64,000 nucleotides of DNA, from NCBI GenBank assembly GCA_947846985.1, contig CANTUZ010000005.1, forward strand, positions 37,263,889-37,327,888, given 5' to 3'. A program made the translations under genes and the position numbers. Source of the stretch: Fratercula arctica. Taxonomy: Eukaryota; Chordata; Aves; Charadriiformes; Alcidae. The notes under the pieces were generated by a model. That model was not told the DNA's origin. It worked only from the letters and a program-made list of their open reading frames with translations, and searched no databases. Of the stretch, positions 39,401 through 54,243 are shown in pieces; position 1 is the stretch's first letter; each line of letters begins with the position of its first letter.

Positions 39401-42400
39401 CCACTCCCTTGATACAAAGCCCACAAACAGTATCTGCGTTCAGACAAAATAGTATAAAATTGCTTTCAGCAGGTCGTCTTCACAAATGAACTCCCCAACA
39501 ATAAAATCTTGTAATTACTAGAAACTTAAAATGCATACAGCAAAAATAAATCAAGGAAAAAAAAAAAAGAAGAGCACAGCAGTCAAATATAATTAATTAA
39601 GCATCACATATCTTTCCCATCTATTACTCATCATCATCAACCTGTGTTGACAGGATGTGGGCACTGATGGCAGACAACCTACCCTTTGCTTGCCTTGCGC
39701 CTGTGCCACGGTGGATGCAAGGTTAAGACAGGATACATTCAGGTTACCTGTACTGGGCTAGCAAACTCACTGTCCCGGGTCCACCCCATAACTAGTTATT
39801 TACCATTAACCTCACCAGTACAGCATGTCCCAGCCACAGAGAAAGCCTGTGTCACTTTGGCATTGAACAGATAATGCCAGTGGCATTGTATTCCCTTATT
39901 ACTTATACATGCCTTTTTCAGACAATTTTAAGACACTCTAAGTCCTAAAATGATACAAAAATGTTTCTCTTGTTTCTCTGTCCCATCAGCCAAACCTAAA
40001 ACTGAGTGAAGTCAATGAGGGCCCTTCATTGACTGGGATAGGTTGTGGTTCATGTCGTAAGAAAGAACTCCTGACATTTTTTGGAAGGAAAAAAAAACCA
40101 AACCAGAACAAAAGAAAACATTAAAAAATCTTGTTTGGACATTTGTACTTTAAAACCAGCAACCTTCATGGGTCTTTATTTGATCTGTAATATTTCAGGC
40201 ATCTATTAAAAGCCACAATTCAATATCATGGTCAATCTAAACCTGCAGGGGCTGGTGAAGTAGATTATACAGGATGCACTTACATTTCAACAATAGCATT
40301 TCACTACTTTTTCTGATATATTTTTAGATTATGAACAGTTCATTTGGAGTAATGATTTCATTAGTCTTATTCATTCATTGTAGTTTGGTATGGGCATAAG
40401 TATATTAAATGTGTAATCAGGTGTCCTAGCATCTGTTTTAAAGCTTACATTAGAGATATATATAATATTATACATATATAATTACGTAGAAGAAGAGTTT
40501 CTTATTATCGTCAGGTTGCGTTAACGTCCAGCCAGGGATTACTCTGTTTGATGGAGAAGCAAAGAGACTTGGATGTTTAATTCTTCATTAATCTTTTCCT
40601 TGCTGTAATGAGCAAAGGTGTAAATATTAACACCTCTGATTTTCAAGCATTAGTTTAAGTTATCATCCATAAATTCACTTTCATAAGGGCAACACACTTC
40701 AAAATTGAACTACTTTGCCCTTAGTGAATAATTTGACTTGAATCTTTGATTTACTCATATTTTGGTTTCCAAGATTTCCGTCTCTGAAATATTTTTAACT
40801 GTAGCCTTTTTGATTTTGTTGCACTAATTTAGAACATTTGAAATGGCATCTTCCAAATCATTCAAAGTTAGTGGATTAATTTTTGTTATTATTTGTTTGC
40901 ATAGTTTTCTCTTTATAAATTATTTGTTGCGGGCTTTGTATTGTTTTTTCTGCTTGTAATTGACAGCTTTATAATACCTAGGGGCATATTTGAGGTCTCT
41001 TTCTCTTTTCAAACACTCTTCTCTATCCACAGCAATGGCTGTTTCTCTTTGTTTCTTTGCTGTCTGTGGAAAGCAGATCAGAGGGTGTTACTGAATGTGG
41101 TGGAATATTACATTCTGTTGCAACTAGCAGTTTACTTAAGCTATGTAACTAAGTGTCCTGTAAAAGCAAAATGCAATTGCCCTGGCAAATCCGATGTTTT
41201 CATAAATCATGAGCAAAACTTTTAAGGTTGTGAAAACCTGAAATATTTGTATCCATTTTTTAATTGTTGATGTGCTGATGTCAAGTCACCATGCAGTGTA
41301 TTTTTAGTAGCTCTCTCCATGACTAGTTATGTGTAGAAATAAGAAGCAAGGGGTATCACTTCTGGCAGAACTGGAGTGAATTAGAAATTCTTTTTTCAAG
41401 ACATTTTAAAATATTCACTTTTTTAACCTCCTTTAAATCTACCTCTTGCTATATTTTGCAACTGTAGGGATTTAATGCATGATGCCTACATATGTGTACA
41501 TAATATTCTCTACCTTTTGTCTTTAATATTCCTTGGTTTTTAATTATTAAAGATAAGTATTTGAATTATAAATATTCTAGTTATACAGGAATAGGCAAAG
41601 CAGGCACATACCCTCAGGCAAAATTCTTCCATTATCCATAATCCTTCTGCCTCCTGCCTCCATTTCTCTACCTCCTATCTTTATGTCGTCTCAAAAAACA
41701 CAGAGGCATTCTTTTAAACTAACCTTCTCCTCCCCACTTAAACCATAGAAATCCCTTCTCAATATGTATAGGGGCCTTTTCCTTGAAGTGGGATGTCATA
41801 CTTGTCCTAAATATAATAAAGTGCTATCTTCAAGGCATTTCTGCATCCAAAACAGTCCCCAGAAACCTGCCTAGTCCTCCCATCTAACCAGCCTGAATGT
41901 CACAAATCATAGCACAGAAGCTGCTTTATAGTGAATCATTAACATTGTCAGGAATGAGTTGGCAAGGAAAAAAAAAAAGCTTTCCATTAGAGAACTGAGG
42001 GAGAATATACAAATGACAGCATTGTCATTTCTCTTACATTGTTTTATAAAGTGCACAACTGATTAGGAAGAGTTTATTATAGAATATATATGCTGTGTAC
42101 ACATACATGACAATTTTGTTTTCATCCTGTACTGTTTATAAGTATGTATGGATGTGCTTTAGATTAACTGTCCTACTTTAGGGTTTTGAATTATACGAGT
42201 AACAGTTTCATTATGTGCAAAGACTGTCTAGCCTTAACAAATATATTTGGAAACTAAGAGGCATGAAAATGCAAGATATATGTGGAGGATATTTTTGATC
42301 TACATAAAGATTAATAAAGATATTCCAAAATCCCATTAGCCAGTATCTGAAAAGGTCCTTTAGGATAATATTACTTCAGTATATAGACACGGTTATCTGA

Positions 42401-45280
42401 TTACAACTTGGAGGTATGTAGCTCCAGTCTAGATGCTTTCTTGTCAGTTTTCCTGTTTGGCACAGCTTGAATGGGATAATATACACTTATAACATGTAAT
42501 ACAATTAGTTCTCTTTTGAGCATCAAATATTGTAAAGAAAGTCATTTTGATCAATACATGTGATGCTTTTTATATAAAAACCTAATATATTTGTGTTGTA
42601 AATTAGGGTTTTTTTCCCTTCATATCTTAAAAGACAATTGCATGGAATTATACATGGCTTTGTTGTTCATGGAGATAAAAACGTGTCAAACCATCAGTGG
42701 CAAAAAATGTGTGAGGATATACAGTATACACCTAAAAAAAAGGAAGATTGATTTTCAAAGAACAAGTTAATTTGCTTTGACAACACTGGTAGCTTTCTTT
42801 AAATAGTTGTAAATACTAATGAAAAGTATGCAAAGCAGATAGTACTCCTCAGAATTTCACATGCACTTACACAAACAACTTTAATGTGCTTTTCTTTTTC
42901 TTAGATGGTCATGCATGCAGTTAGGTCATGCTGATCACCGGTTTGGTGTAAACCTGGAGTATTTAAACCATTTCAGTTGAGTTTTGGATTTATGCTCATG
43001 CCTCTGAGCTCAGGATCTGGCTGTATGCTGCATAGCAATTGCCAGCCAAAACCAACAATTCCCCAAACTTTCAGTCTCCTACTGGTATTTAGGTGTGGTT
43101 TGAGTGACAACATTACACAGGCAGAGAGAATCCATTTTTTTCTCCTCTCAAATAGGTTGATTGTGCAAGAGCTCCTTCAGACAGGACAATTTGCATGGTA
43201 TCCATCAACACACAAACTACTTCCTTCACAGGGGGACTGCCAGGAATATACAGGCTCCAGAGTACTGGTAACGGCGTGCTATCTAAGACATGGCAGTCTG
43301 ATCACGCTAATACTTACATGATATTGCCTCTTTAATCACTACAGCTTGTCCCAAAACGCATCTGGGGAGCTGGGCGAAAAGGACACTACTCTTTCTAGCT
43401 CTGCTGCTGCGCTGGAAGGCAATTTTAAAGAAAAGTAAGATACAAACACTAACAATAATCCTAATAAAAATAATAATACAAGAGTGAGTCTTTTGCTTTG
43501 AACATTACTCACATCTTCCTTTAGGGGATCTTGGGAGATCTTTGCATAAAGTAGAGGCTTGATCCAGTGGCCAGTCCACTCACTTCTCTGAGTACTGTAT
43601 GAGGTCCTAAGAATTAAGCCTTACAGAGCACCGGTGTGAGGTAGCTATTATCGACTTGCTTCTTACATGGAGCCTTCATCTTTCATCTTTCTCGACATGA
43701 AACTGCTAGAGTCAGAGACACTAAATACAGGCATTTTATCAGGCAGTGAGACTTTAAATAGAAATAGACCAGAAAGGGAAAGGAGACAGAAAAAAAATCC
43801 CAAACTCCATCAATTCTCCAAGACAGTAAAAGAGGCATGTGGAAGAATTCTAGCTTAAACAGGTAGTAAGATTTTCCCTGCACTGACATACTGTTTGCTT
43901 GATCAAGAAAAAAAAAAAAAAAGAAAAAAGGAGAAGAAAAAGAAGCCCAATGTGATTTACTGACTGTTGATAGAGAACTCTGCCTGATAGGTAAAAAAAA
44001 TGCATGTGTATATAGTTTTTATACATGCATATAATCAGATTTAGATTATTTAATTACTGATAAATTTTTAAAAAAATATAAATTGGTTGAAGGCCATCCC
44101 AAAGAAATAACTGTTGTATCATTTAGAGACAATATAGATTTTTCTTTAGAAAGTGACATTGCTAAAATGTTACTGTTTTCTCTATGTGCCCAGAAGAAAG
44201 CATGAAATATTTCCCCCCCAGGAAAGTGGGGGAGGTTTTTTTCTGTTCCCTTTGAGATTGGTCAATTCTATCAGGTGAATTTTATCAGAAAGCTGTGCGG
44301 TCATACAGTGAATGCAGCCAGGTTATCAGGAAGATAGGCAAGCTGGATATTAGAGTTCACTGCTTGGTTAATTCCTCAGAGCCTGACACAGATAGGGTCA
44401 AACACCCTCAGCTCTCACTTAAAGACACTCTGCAGGTTAAATACAATAACCTGAATTGTTTTTCATTTTGCTCACCAGAACATGTTATCAGTAACAACCA
44501 CCTAAACCTCAAAAATAAAATCTGAAGGAAATAATAGTCAAGGGAGTGTGCTGTCAGTAAACAAACAACCCCTTCCCCCCAATGATTCTGCATCAATGAA
44601 AAAAACAGGACTGAGCCTTGGGTTTTCATTGAAAAATGTAAAATATTTCCCAGTCATCACATAACACATGGAAAGAATAATCATCCATGCCCACATCTTC
44701 ATGCTTACACATTCCCCTCCCCTTCTTAATATAGTAGCATCAGTCAAGAAGAGGGAGATGATAAAAATGAGTAATAGGTGTCAGTAGAAAGCAGGAAAAT
44801 ATTGTAAACACATGAAAACATATGGTTCAGGAATCCACCGGGAAAATATACCCAGTAACTAGCATCGGACAAACTCTGACTAACATGTAAGAGCCACCAG
44901 CAGCACAGGGGAACAAGAAGGCAAGAGACAGAGAACAAAAAGAGGATGATGTCAAATGGCATGACTTCTGTCTCTACAGTCTGTCTGAACAACTAATCCA
45001 ATGCCAGAATACCAGAACCCATAGACATGGGATAGCCTTCACTGCAGCATCTTGCAGGGAGATGGGAGCACTTCTCTGCACATCAGTTACCCACTGGTGG
45101 AAAGTCTGAATGAAACCGAAATTGGAGAATGACTTGTGAGTGGATTTAGACTTCAAAGCCGGGGGGAGAAATGCTGGATGGGGAGGCAGACTGAACAGAG
45201 AGTGGTATGGACAGGGATCAGAAGGGACAGGGGAAGGAACAAAGATGCATCTGTTCCCCTCACTATCTGTTACGTTCTCT
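35100..45280. other. AT-rich intergenic DNA, no gene seen
   Basis: About 10 kb of unique sequence with poly-T at 36423-36449. A 114-codon plus-strand frame at 42977-43321 matches nothing I know. Other frames are short. Confidence 0.55.
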
Positions 45281-45360
45281 CTTTTTAGAATGCAAATTCT
45301 TCAGAAAAGCAGAGATTGTTCCTGTCTTTGCTCTTGTACAGTGCCTAGCACTATATGTTT
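45281..45360 (+). repeat. Ancient SINE/LINE tail relic
   Basis: Contains CAGAGATTGTTCCTGTCTTT and CTTGTACAGTGCCTAGCAC, words of an old amniote repeat tail seen widely in reptile and bird genomes. Confidence 0.4.
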
Positions 45361-47479
45361 TAGTATAGACAACATAGCTTAACCAGACATCAGATGGAGA
45401 TCATACTTTTTCCATGAACCAGTTCTAATGCAATTACAGCTTTTGTTAGGAAAGCTATTAATGGATCATTTCACTTCGAATTGATATACTGAAATTTACT
45501 GTTGTAAAAATTGGAAATATGGGTTTGATAAGATAATGTTAATTACTGTAGACACAGAATTTTAATTAATTCATTTTGATTTTTGTCTTATTTTGAGATA
45601 AATGTGAGTGTTACAATTTTAGAATTTTCCATAGGAAAAAAAGCTGCTGTTTTTTCAGAAAACCTAAGTCTTTGAAAGATTTATTTCAAAAATGCCTAGC
45701 TGATTTTTGAAATACTTTAATGCCTTCACGTATGGGCTGACAGGTGATAGAAATATTTTTTATTTGGTACTTATTCCGTGGGGCTTTATGGAAAGATGAT
45801 ATGGGAGATGCCATTCAAAGCCATATCATACTACTCATTTACCAGTTAAAGATTACCTGCCGCATGGAAAAGTAATCTGAACGCAATCACAATGTATTTT
45901 GTGTACTATGTGCTGTGCACAATAAATAGAAATTCTTGCTTATGGAATCAAAGAAAAAATACCTCTCTACATTTTTATGACAAGAAACAAAGGCTCCTAC
46001 CATCCCACTTTTCTCCGCAAGGGTGAGGCTGACCTAAAACACCACCAACATATTTTTGCAAGGAAAGTTGCCAACTTATTGTCAGAGAGAATTAGTAAGA
46101 AAAAATATGAACCTTTGCCACCAAGATTAAAGGACCAATAGAAGAACTGGAAAAAAGGAAACAAAAACCCCAAAACCATATGAAAATTTGATTTTTCTCC
46201 TTTAATTACTATTTTCTTGCTTTACCTAAGAGAATTGATTCCTGCTCAGTTGCTTTTGTTAAATTTGGTAGTTCTGCTGTTCAGTCTGCAACAATTTTAT
46301 TCTAATTTAGTTTGTGGTGTTCCTCTGTCATTTGAGTTCCACTTTCTATTTCAAATCTAAATGATTCTAAGGATATAGAGGACCTATTCTTCAGAACTTA
46401 ACACACTACAGACAAGCTCTGACCCCTATCTATCATCATGACTTTAAAAATTGTTGATAGTAATGCTGAGCTCACCGAAATCATACAGAGCTATAAGGTG
46501 TTTAACAATTTTGTAAGATTATAAGTAATTGTTATAATGCACAAAACAGAACAAGTTTCTTGCAATGTATTAAGTATATGCAGAAACAAATGATCAGTTC
46601 ATCATGACTTCTCACTTGTCTGTTATCTCTTATCCTCTTATCTCTTATCCTCTACTGGGATGTCGTTTCCAGTCAAGCCATATTGTTAGTCTCCATTGCC
46701 CATTTGTTACACTTTCAAGTAAAAGATTTTGTATTGAGCTGAATTTGATTTTCTATACAAAATGTCAGGATTCTGTTAGGTTTGTATGAAGGACATTTGA
46801 CTTTCCAGTCCCCAGTGAAATTTGATGTATTTGTGTAGATAGCCCCAATTACATCATTAGTATAATGCTCAGCAGTCATTCAGGGTAAAAAATGAACAAC
46901 AGAGAGAGACAGAAGAGTTTAGAAACATAGATTTTCCCTTTCATCCAAGGGTTCACGGTTCAGAAAAATGCATTTTTGCCTCCCCAGATAGGAGACAAGC
47001 ATTGGCTGCTGCTTCTTCCTTTTTTTTTTTTTTTTTTTTTTTCCCCATAGGAACGGTGATGCAGAGCAGAGTAGGCCAGAGAGTCTGGCCCGTGGCATGT
47101 TGCTGGCTCAGTCGGATATGATATCCATGTCTAGTCCCTTCATTACCTCATTCCTCCTACATTAAGAAGAAGCCAATTTAAATTACTAAATGAAGAAAGC
47201 TATGTGGTCTTTCAAGTTAAACAAAACTCCTTGCACCGATGTTGCATCAGCCATTCATCCACCAGCATACATTGTTTTGTCAAAGAAGGCATTTTGATGA
47301 ATCTCCTACCAAAACGTAAAATGTAGTAAGGATTAGTAAAGTCCAGAAAGTTGCCTTTTGCCAAAGTTCCCTTTTTAGTCTCACTCTGGTTGCTTTATTA
47401 TTTGCAAAGGGAATCTCATCTCAGATGCAGCATCTGTTTTTCAGTAAAGTCCTGCTTTTTACCCAATTTTCCAGCTGGA
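45361..47479. other. Intergenic DNA, no gene seen
   Basis: Unique AT-rich sequence, with a 15-bp unit repeated twice in tandem at 46623-46652 and a poly-T of about 24 near 47020-47042. Confidence 0.55.
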
Positions 47480-47575
47480 TTGACTGAGGCAAAAGGAGGT
47501 CAAGTGACTTGCCAAGGTCAGATGGCAATCCAGTGCTTTACCAAGGATTAGAATTTAGGAACCTCCTGATTAATA
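47480..47575 (-). mobile_element. MIR-like SINE relic
   Basis: The plus strand reads TGACTGAGGCAAAAGGAGG, CAAGTGACTTGCCAAGGTCA and GATTAGAATTTAGGAACCTC, the reverse of the MIR core region. Confidence 0.55.
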
Positions 47576-50500
47576 GAACAAATAACCTCCATGCACCAAA
47601 TCCCCATGGGATGGGCAAGTCACAGAACTGGGTAGGATTAACCAGAAAGGACTTGTCTGCTTGGGTAAGCAAAATATACCCAGCACAGAAGAAACACAAA
47701 CATTTTCAAGTTGCTGAGGCATAATCCTAGGAACCATTTACATGTGTGTGCTTGTGCAGTTTGTGGAGGTCTTCAAAAGACTGGTAAAGCACGAGGCTAA
47801 TATTTGAAGCCATTGGACTAAATAGCATACACACATCTTTATTTAAAAAAAATGCATCTCAGTCCACTATTATTATAATTATTTAAAGAGGCTCAGCCAC
47901 CGGCACTGGAGATTTGCACCACAGAAAGCCCTATCTCCTAACAAAAGGGCACATGCTCAGAACAGCAAGTAAACAAACATTCCAGACATGCCTTATGTTC
48001 CAGCAGCAGCGCCTTTTAAACAAATCTTACTAGTTACAGAGCAAAAATGGAAACTGTCTGTTTTGATTTAAATCTGTCCCTGAGCAATTTCCATGAGTTA
48101 ACACAGCAGAAGTACAAGTACAGGAACAAATAAACAAACAAACAAAGAAACTTGAGCTTGCCTCTAACAACTGAACCGCCACCAGTTTCCAAAATGCAAT
48201 CACAGAACCGTCCATTCTTGCACCACAATTAAGAGCAGCTCACAATGGAGGCAAACCGCTCCACCCCAGCAAAGGGAGAGGGCGTTGAAATGCTAATTGC
48301 ACACAAAACTTCAGTGGTGCTGGTGATTAATATACTTATTGTTATTGTTAAAATTGGAATGACAAAGAGTATAATATAGCAGTGCTTTTGTGTCCTCTGG
48401 CTGTTCAAAAGTGTCTCCTTGCACTTTCCTTGGGTGCCAGAATTACTCAACTTCATTTTACGGTTTTCACTTGCATTGAATAGACAGGAGACGTGGAAGA
48501 ACAGCTATTGGAGTATTTTAAATTACGCAAAATAGGTAAGAATGTTTTTTTGTTTAGGAAACCTGTAGTGGGGAGGAGAGAGGGAACTAGTAGGTTATAT
48601 TCTCCTAGGCGAAAAAAAGAATGGAAGAAGACCTGGAGTTCATTCTAATTGACAGGATCCTGGTTTCTCACTCTTTCAACTTTACTCAAGTCATAATCCC
48701 TTACTCATTCCTATAAACTACTGAGATTTCCAGCACCAAAAGACTCACGTGTATGTTTGAGAAGATGAACACCAAATTAGCTGTTACTGGCTGCAGTTAT
48801 ACGCTTAACTTAAAACATTTACTGAAAACATTCTTTTGAGTAAGGCGAAGATATTTTGCATCTTGCAGAATCAAGCTTTCAGAGTTTAATTTCTACAGAA
48901 AGATTTTCAAGGGAAAGGTGGATGTAAAGTAAGCCCCTCATTCATTTCTGTAGGATTCATGAGAACAACAACTGGAGGCAATATTTACAGATCCTTGCTA
49001 TATGGCTAGGGTGGGGCTGTTTATAATCCTGACCATTAGAGGTGGGGATAACTATGTGGTGACTAAGGTAGCTAGTCTAAGTTAGTCTAACTTCACTACA
49101 GTGTCTAGTGTAACTTAGTGTTATCTCAACAGTAAGTAGCCTGTTTCTGTACTCACATGCCTTACGTTAACATAAACTAATAATTATAATAAATACTTAA
49201 GACAAAGGAGGCTGCAACAGATCATAAGCTATTTTGAGAGTGATACTTGCTAAAAGGAAGACTCTCAGCTTCTCTGTCAGAAGACTTCAGGTTGCTCACC
49301 TGAGTCTCAAATGTCTTGATTCATTGTCCATCATAGTTGTCAACAGCTGTTTATGGTTGACATTAAAAAGTATTGACTATACTTTAAAACCAAACAAGTC
49401 AGTACGTAAACAAATATAACATAGTCAGGACACCATGATAATATGGCTTCTGCAACAAAGTTCTTGCTGACTTTTAAATATCAAGCAATTGCCAGAACGA
49501 GGACAAGGAACATGAAAGCGGGGCAAAGGAGTATTGCTAATGGTCAACTGTGGAGGAGCTGTGGAGGAGCAGGAGGAGGAGGAGGAGGAGGAGGAAGCAG
49601 CAAAGAGGAAGAGCCCCTGAAGGTTCAGGAAGCTGAGCTCTGGTATCATAGCTCCAGGGAACAGCAGCAATAGAGGGTAGAGCCTGCTGGAATTAGCCTT
49701 AAGTAGGTGATTTGGAAACAATTTGTGATTTTAAAAGCTGTTTCAGTCAAGCAGGACTAAACTATAACAAGCTCTACACAGGTATGTCACAGCAGGTAGT
49801 ATTAATTTGTATAAATCAGGATCTACTCAGAAGTTCACTTACTGTCCTCGGAAAAGTGCTGAGAGAATTAGACCTTTTTTAATAACTGTTATTTATTTAC
49901 TTCTTCAGACTACTGCATAAAAATGATGCAAAGAGCACAATAAAACATCAGTATTTTTCTTTCCAGAATCACTAAATGGCAGTTTGACTTTATGATCTTT
50001 TAAGGATGTGTACTGCCAAAGAGAGTCCCATCTGTATACAACTTAGTAAGAGCGATTTTCCTTCTTAATGTATTGTCCTGCAGAATGATACATAGAAACA
50101 TGTCCTACTCAAGGGAAGAGTAAACAAGACATTCAACATAAGATCAACGGAGAATGAAATTGTTACCTAAGCACAGGTTCCAAGTGCCATTTTATATCAT
50201 CCCCATGGGATTGGCAGGTATGGCACAGGATCTATAGAAGACTTGTCTCTCTGGAAAGGCAGGTGGGATAAACTATAACATCTACAGTACAAATAAATAC
50301 ATACACTATTTGTACATACTTCATGAAAGTAACTATATGAAAAGTATTGTAAAGTGTGACAGAATTATTTCAAATGTCCTTAGTACTTCTTAAGAGACAA
50401 ATTTTCCCCAACACCATAGACTCAGCGTTAAATTTTTTAGAACATACCCTGCCTTGATCAACCCTTTGTGTCAGGGAGATGCTATCTGCATGTCTTCTAT

Positions 50501-51978
50501 TTGAGTCTTTTATTGCAATAAAGGGAAATTTAGATGGTCCTATTAATGTCTTGCCAAATGTCCAGATTCACTTCCTAATAGACATGTCTTAGACTCAATT
50601 TATATACCACAAACAGAACTACAGCTTTAAATAACACAAGAAATTGAGCTCTACTCATGCTAACAAACTCAAATCCAACCATCTACTTTACATAGTGAGG
50701 TTCTGAAGTTCCATATATCTGTTGCATTAAGAGCTTGTGTCAAACCCAGATCCAATGAGCAACAGCAGGTGCTGTTGTCCTTAAAAACATGCATATTATT
50801 TTCTTACCTGAAAGGCACTCTATTTGTGTATCTTTCACACAAATTGAGAAACATGTGGGTACATATTTACACCAGATGTAGCTAGCCTGGCTCTGCCTGC
50901 AGGGTGGTGTGGGCTGCACAGGGTTGTGGCTGTGAATCCACCAGTTGAGGCGGGAGCGCATGGTGCGTTGGCTGGCGCTGAAGGCAGGGCTACAGCTTCC
51001 TGGGCTCCCCTGCTAAAACTGCACTCACTTAACACAGTGGTATTTTCCATCAACACATTTTGCTTGGGACTGAAAGTAGGTGCTAATTTGCCAAAGGTCT
51101 ACATTCAGTATTAGAAATTCACCCAGTTTATGCCTGCAAGATCAGGACCTGATGCTGCCTGACACGTCTTTGGTTTAGAGTGAAGGTAAGGCAAAGGACT
51201 TCCCCCGTTCCCATCTACCTCCAGAGTCCATGGTATGGGAGGATGGTCTCCCACTGTTGGTGGGCAGGATTATGGGACTGCAGAATGTGGCCCGGTAAAA
51301 CTGCTGCCCTCAGGTGTCCCTGGGGATGTGGCACCTGGAGTCAACCCAGAGATGGAGCACACCAAAGATGCTCCCAAAGGTCTACCAATACGTGCACAAA
51401 ACAAACCAGCTGCACACATGCAGAGCTACCCGTATAGAAAAAATTCCAGATGCACACAGATTATGATTTAAAAATATTAAGTACTTCTTTCAAAATTAAG
51501 CCAGAGATTGGAAAGCAATGCTGAGAGATCTATCTGCATTGTTCCAATGTAGAGCTATACAGCAAAAAGACCTCATGCTGGTTTCAAGGTACTCCCTTTA
51601 GTGGCACAAGGAATATTTTTAGCATTTAAATTCAAGCAGGCTTAGGCAGGGGATGGACTGAAGAAGAAATGTGAAATTTTGTCCCTTAATACAGATGTAT
51701 CTTTTTAAAATATCCTGAACAGTCAGAGAGGGTGAATTCTCCTTTCTTTGAGAACCCCAACACCAGAGGCTAGAGGAATGGCTTTAACCTTGACTTTCAT
51801 GACATTTATAGGTTTCTGTCAGACTCTGGTTGTTATTTTAATTGTATATTCCAGTTCAGTTAGAAAATGGAGTTTAGTTTGGTTACTGAAATAAAAAGTC
51901 AGGATATATAGATCACGAAAAACATGATCAGTGAGATATTCTGCAGAAACATAAAATAATGATGAGGTAGAAGAACTT
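47576..51978. other. Intergenic DNA, no gene seen
   Basis: Unique sequence. A GGA-rich array at about 49549-49597 includes two TGTGGAGGAGC units. A possible decayed repeat lies near 49040-49125 (tandem AGTCTAA words). No exon supported. Confidence 0.55.
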
Positions 51979-52156
51979 CACAGAATCACAGAATGGTAGG
52001 GGTTGGAAGGGACCTCTGGAGATCATCTAGTCCAACCCCCCTGCCAGAGCAGGCTCACCTAGAGCAGGTTGCACAGGAAAGCATCCAGGCGGGTTTTGAA
52101 TGTCTCCAGAGACAGAGACTCCACCACCTCCCTGGGCAGCCTGTTCCAGTGCTCTG
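51979..52156 (-). mobile_element. CR1 LINE 3' end fragment
   Basis: About 180 bp. The plus strand begins CACAGAATCACAGAATGG and runs through CCTCTGGAGATCATCTAGTC to CTGGGCAGCCTGTTCCAG. It corresponds to the same 3' segment as the CR1 at 57 kb, in opposite orientation. Confidence 0.93.
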
Positions 52157-54243
52157 TGTTTTCTTTTCTGTACGGTAGCAACACAAGAAAAAATTAAAAG
52201 CAATTGTTTTTATTAATGAATAAATTATCAGCAGCAGCATGTGTTTTAGTCAAATTATAAACCCCTTTCCATCTTCATTTGGTCAATGGCTGAGACATGA
52301 TTTCATGCCTAGAAATAAACAATTAGATTATTTAGGAGCTGCATTTCCTTAGACTTTTAACGGTAGATTTTAGTTGCTGTTGTATACCACACTTCCTCTG
52401 ACAGTGATGTGGTTATTGTTGTCATATGTATTGCTATGCTAAACAATGTATATCCCATATTTTGTTATTTGCATTTCTTATTTCACAGTGCTTTGCAACT
52501 CAGATTTTGACTTCAGGAAAATGTATTTATCATACTTTATATATGCTGTGGTTTAGGGATCATGACAGGCTATACCAAATACGTAAGAGGTCAGCAGTTG
52601 GCATTAGCTCTTAATCTGGCATACAAGAGGGGTCAAAGCATTATGACCAATGAAAACCACACTGCTACTATTGATTATATGGTTCTAGAATTTAGAAGGT
52701 TCCTTTCATGCAAAGTGTATCCCTAAAGACCTTCCAGAATTAAATAATATGATTGCACAGATGAATGATGGCAGAGACAGAGCCAAACTCAGATGTTCAG
52801 TCAATGAGCTGAGATTTGAAAGGAAGAACTGGTACAGCAAACGTGTAAAGCAAAATTACTCCATGGGACAGACACATCAAAGGGGAAGATCCTCACACAC
52901 AGTATAGACAGAAACCACCTAAAGAAACTAGTGGAGAAGTGGCAATGGTAAATGACAATGCTCATGGATGTGATATTTTCAGACCCTTGTAAAGAGCTAG
53001 ATTCAACTTTTATCAGTAAAACTTAAAAAGCATACGCATCTTCCAGTGGAAACATTGATACTGATCAGCTGTGCAAACTCTTCTCCTGGTGCAGATACCA
53101 TGGTGCCATTAAATGGCACCAGCTTAATCCTCAGATACCATGGTTCAGCACCTATGGAAGCCTTGCCTCACTTTTAAACTTCTTGGTCCCGAAAAGTACC
53201 TTTTGGTAACCACTTTGGTGGCACAGAATTTTCAGTACCCTACACAAGCACAGGGCTTTTGATGAGACTTGTGGCTCCTGGACCATCTTGCTTGGGCTGT
53301 AAATGTCTTCTACATGTTAGGGTGGTTAGAGATGTTTGTGACATTTCACCCTTCAAACCACAAATATTTGGTACTGCAGTTTGTGGAAGAAATAATGAAA
53401 ACTAGAAAACACGGAAAACTTTTATCTGGTTTTCAGATTTTTTTTCCCTTTCTGCACTTGTTTATACTCAAGATTTTAAAAAATTGTTTAACCACACAGA
53501 TTTTTTCCAGATTCAGAAGTGACGAAGGAGTTATATTTAGGGTACCTACCTGTGGTGTGAGAGACTGAGAATAAAGGTTTTGACCTTCACTGCCTTGGCT
53601 GTTCTGGTCTGAGGCTCCCTTTTGCTTTGATTACCTTGTCTAAAAGCAGTTTAGTCGTGCTGTGCTCTGTGTGAGCATCTGTGGTGTAAACTTGGGGGCA
53701 TTTAGAAAGGTCAGTTTGGCTTCCTGATATTTTCCATGCAATGTTGTTGCAAAGCAATGCAGTCTTTGGTGTGGAGGACTCAAGTGGGAAAGCACAGCCA
53801 GGACTACAACTAGTCTGCTCATGCTTGTGCTTGTATTAGGGATTAGAACAAACTCAAATGGTTTCTCCTGACAAGTTCCAGCTTTGCCTCATGATTTATA
53901 CACCCAAACATAATCACTACAGAGTAAATTTGGGTTCAAAACTGTGTGTAAATTATAGAATAGTTGTACTCATTTTGACCAGGAGCTCCACTTTCAGCAT
54001 TGGTGTGTTTATGTTCCTTCAGAAAGTCTCCAGATCGACATTTTCGAGAGAAAAAGAAAATTCCTGTGCATAGTGGTGGACAAGACATGAATTGATAATG
54101 GCACCTTTCTTTTGCAGATACTTTTGTGTTATCTTGAAATATTTGAAAGCAGCCCCAGGTCTGTTTTTTACACTGTAGTGGTTGATAGTGGCTCCTGAAG
54201 TAAGATCTGTCTATAGCCAAAGACCAGCAGAGCTGCAACCATG
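52157..54243. other. Intergenic DNA, no gene seen
   Basis: Short frames only. Contains a short palindrome at 53101-53121 flanked by repeated CAGATACCATGG, and one copy of a 22-base word shared with 58190-58211. Confidence 0.55.
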
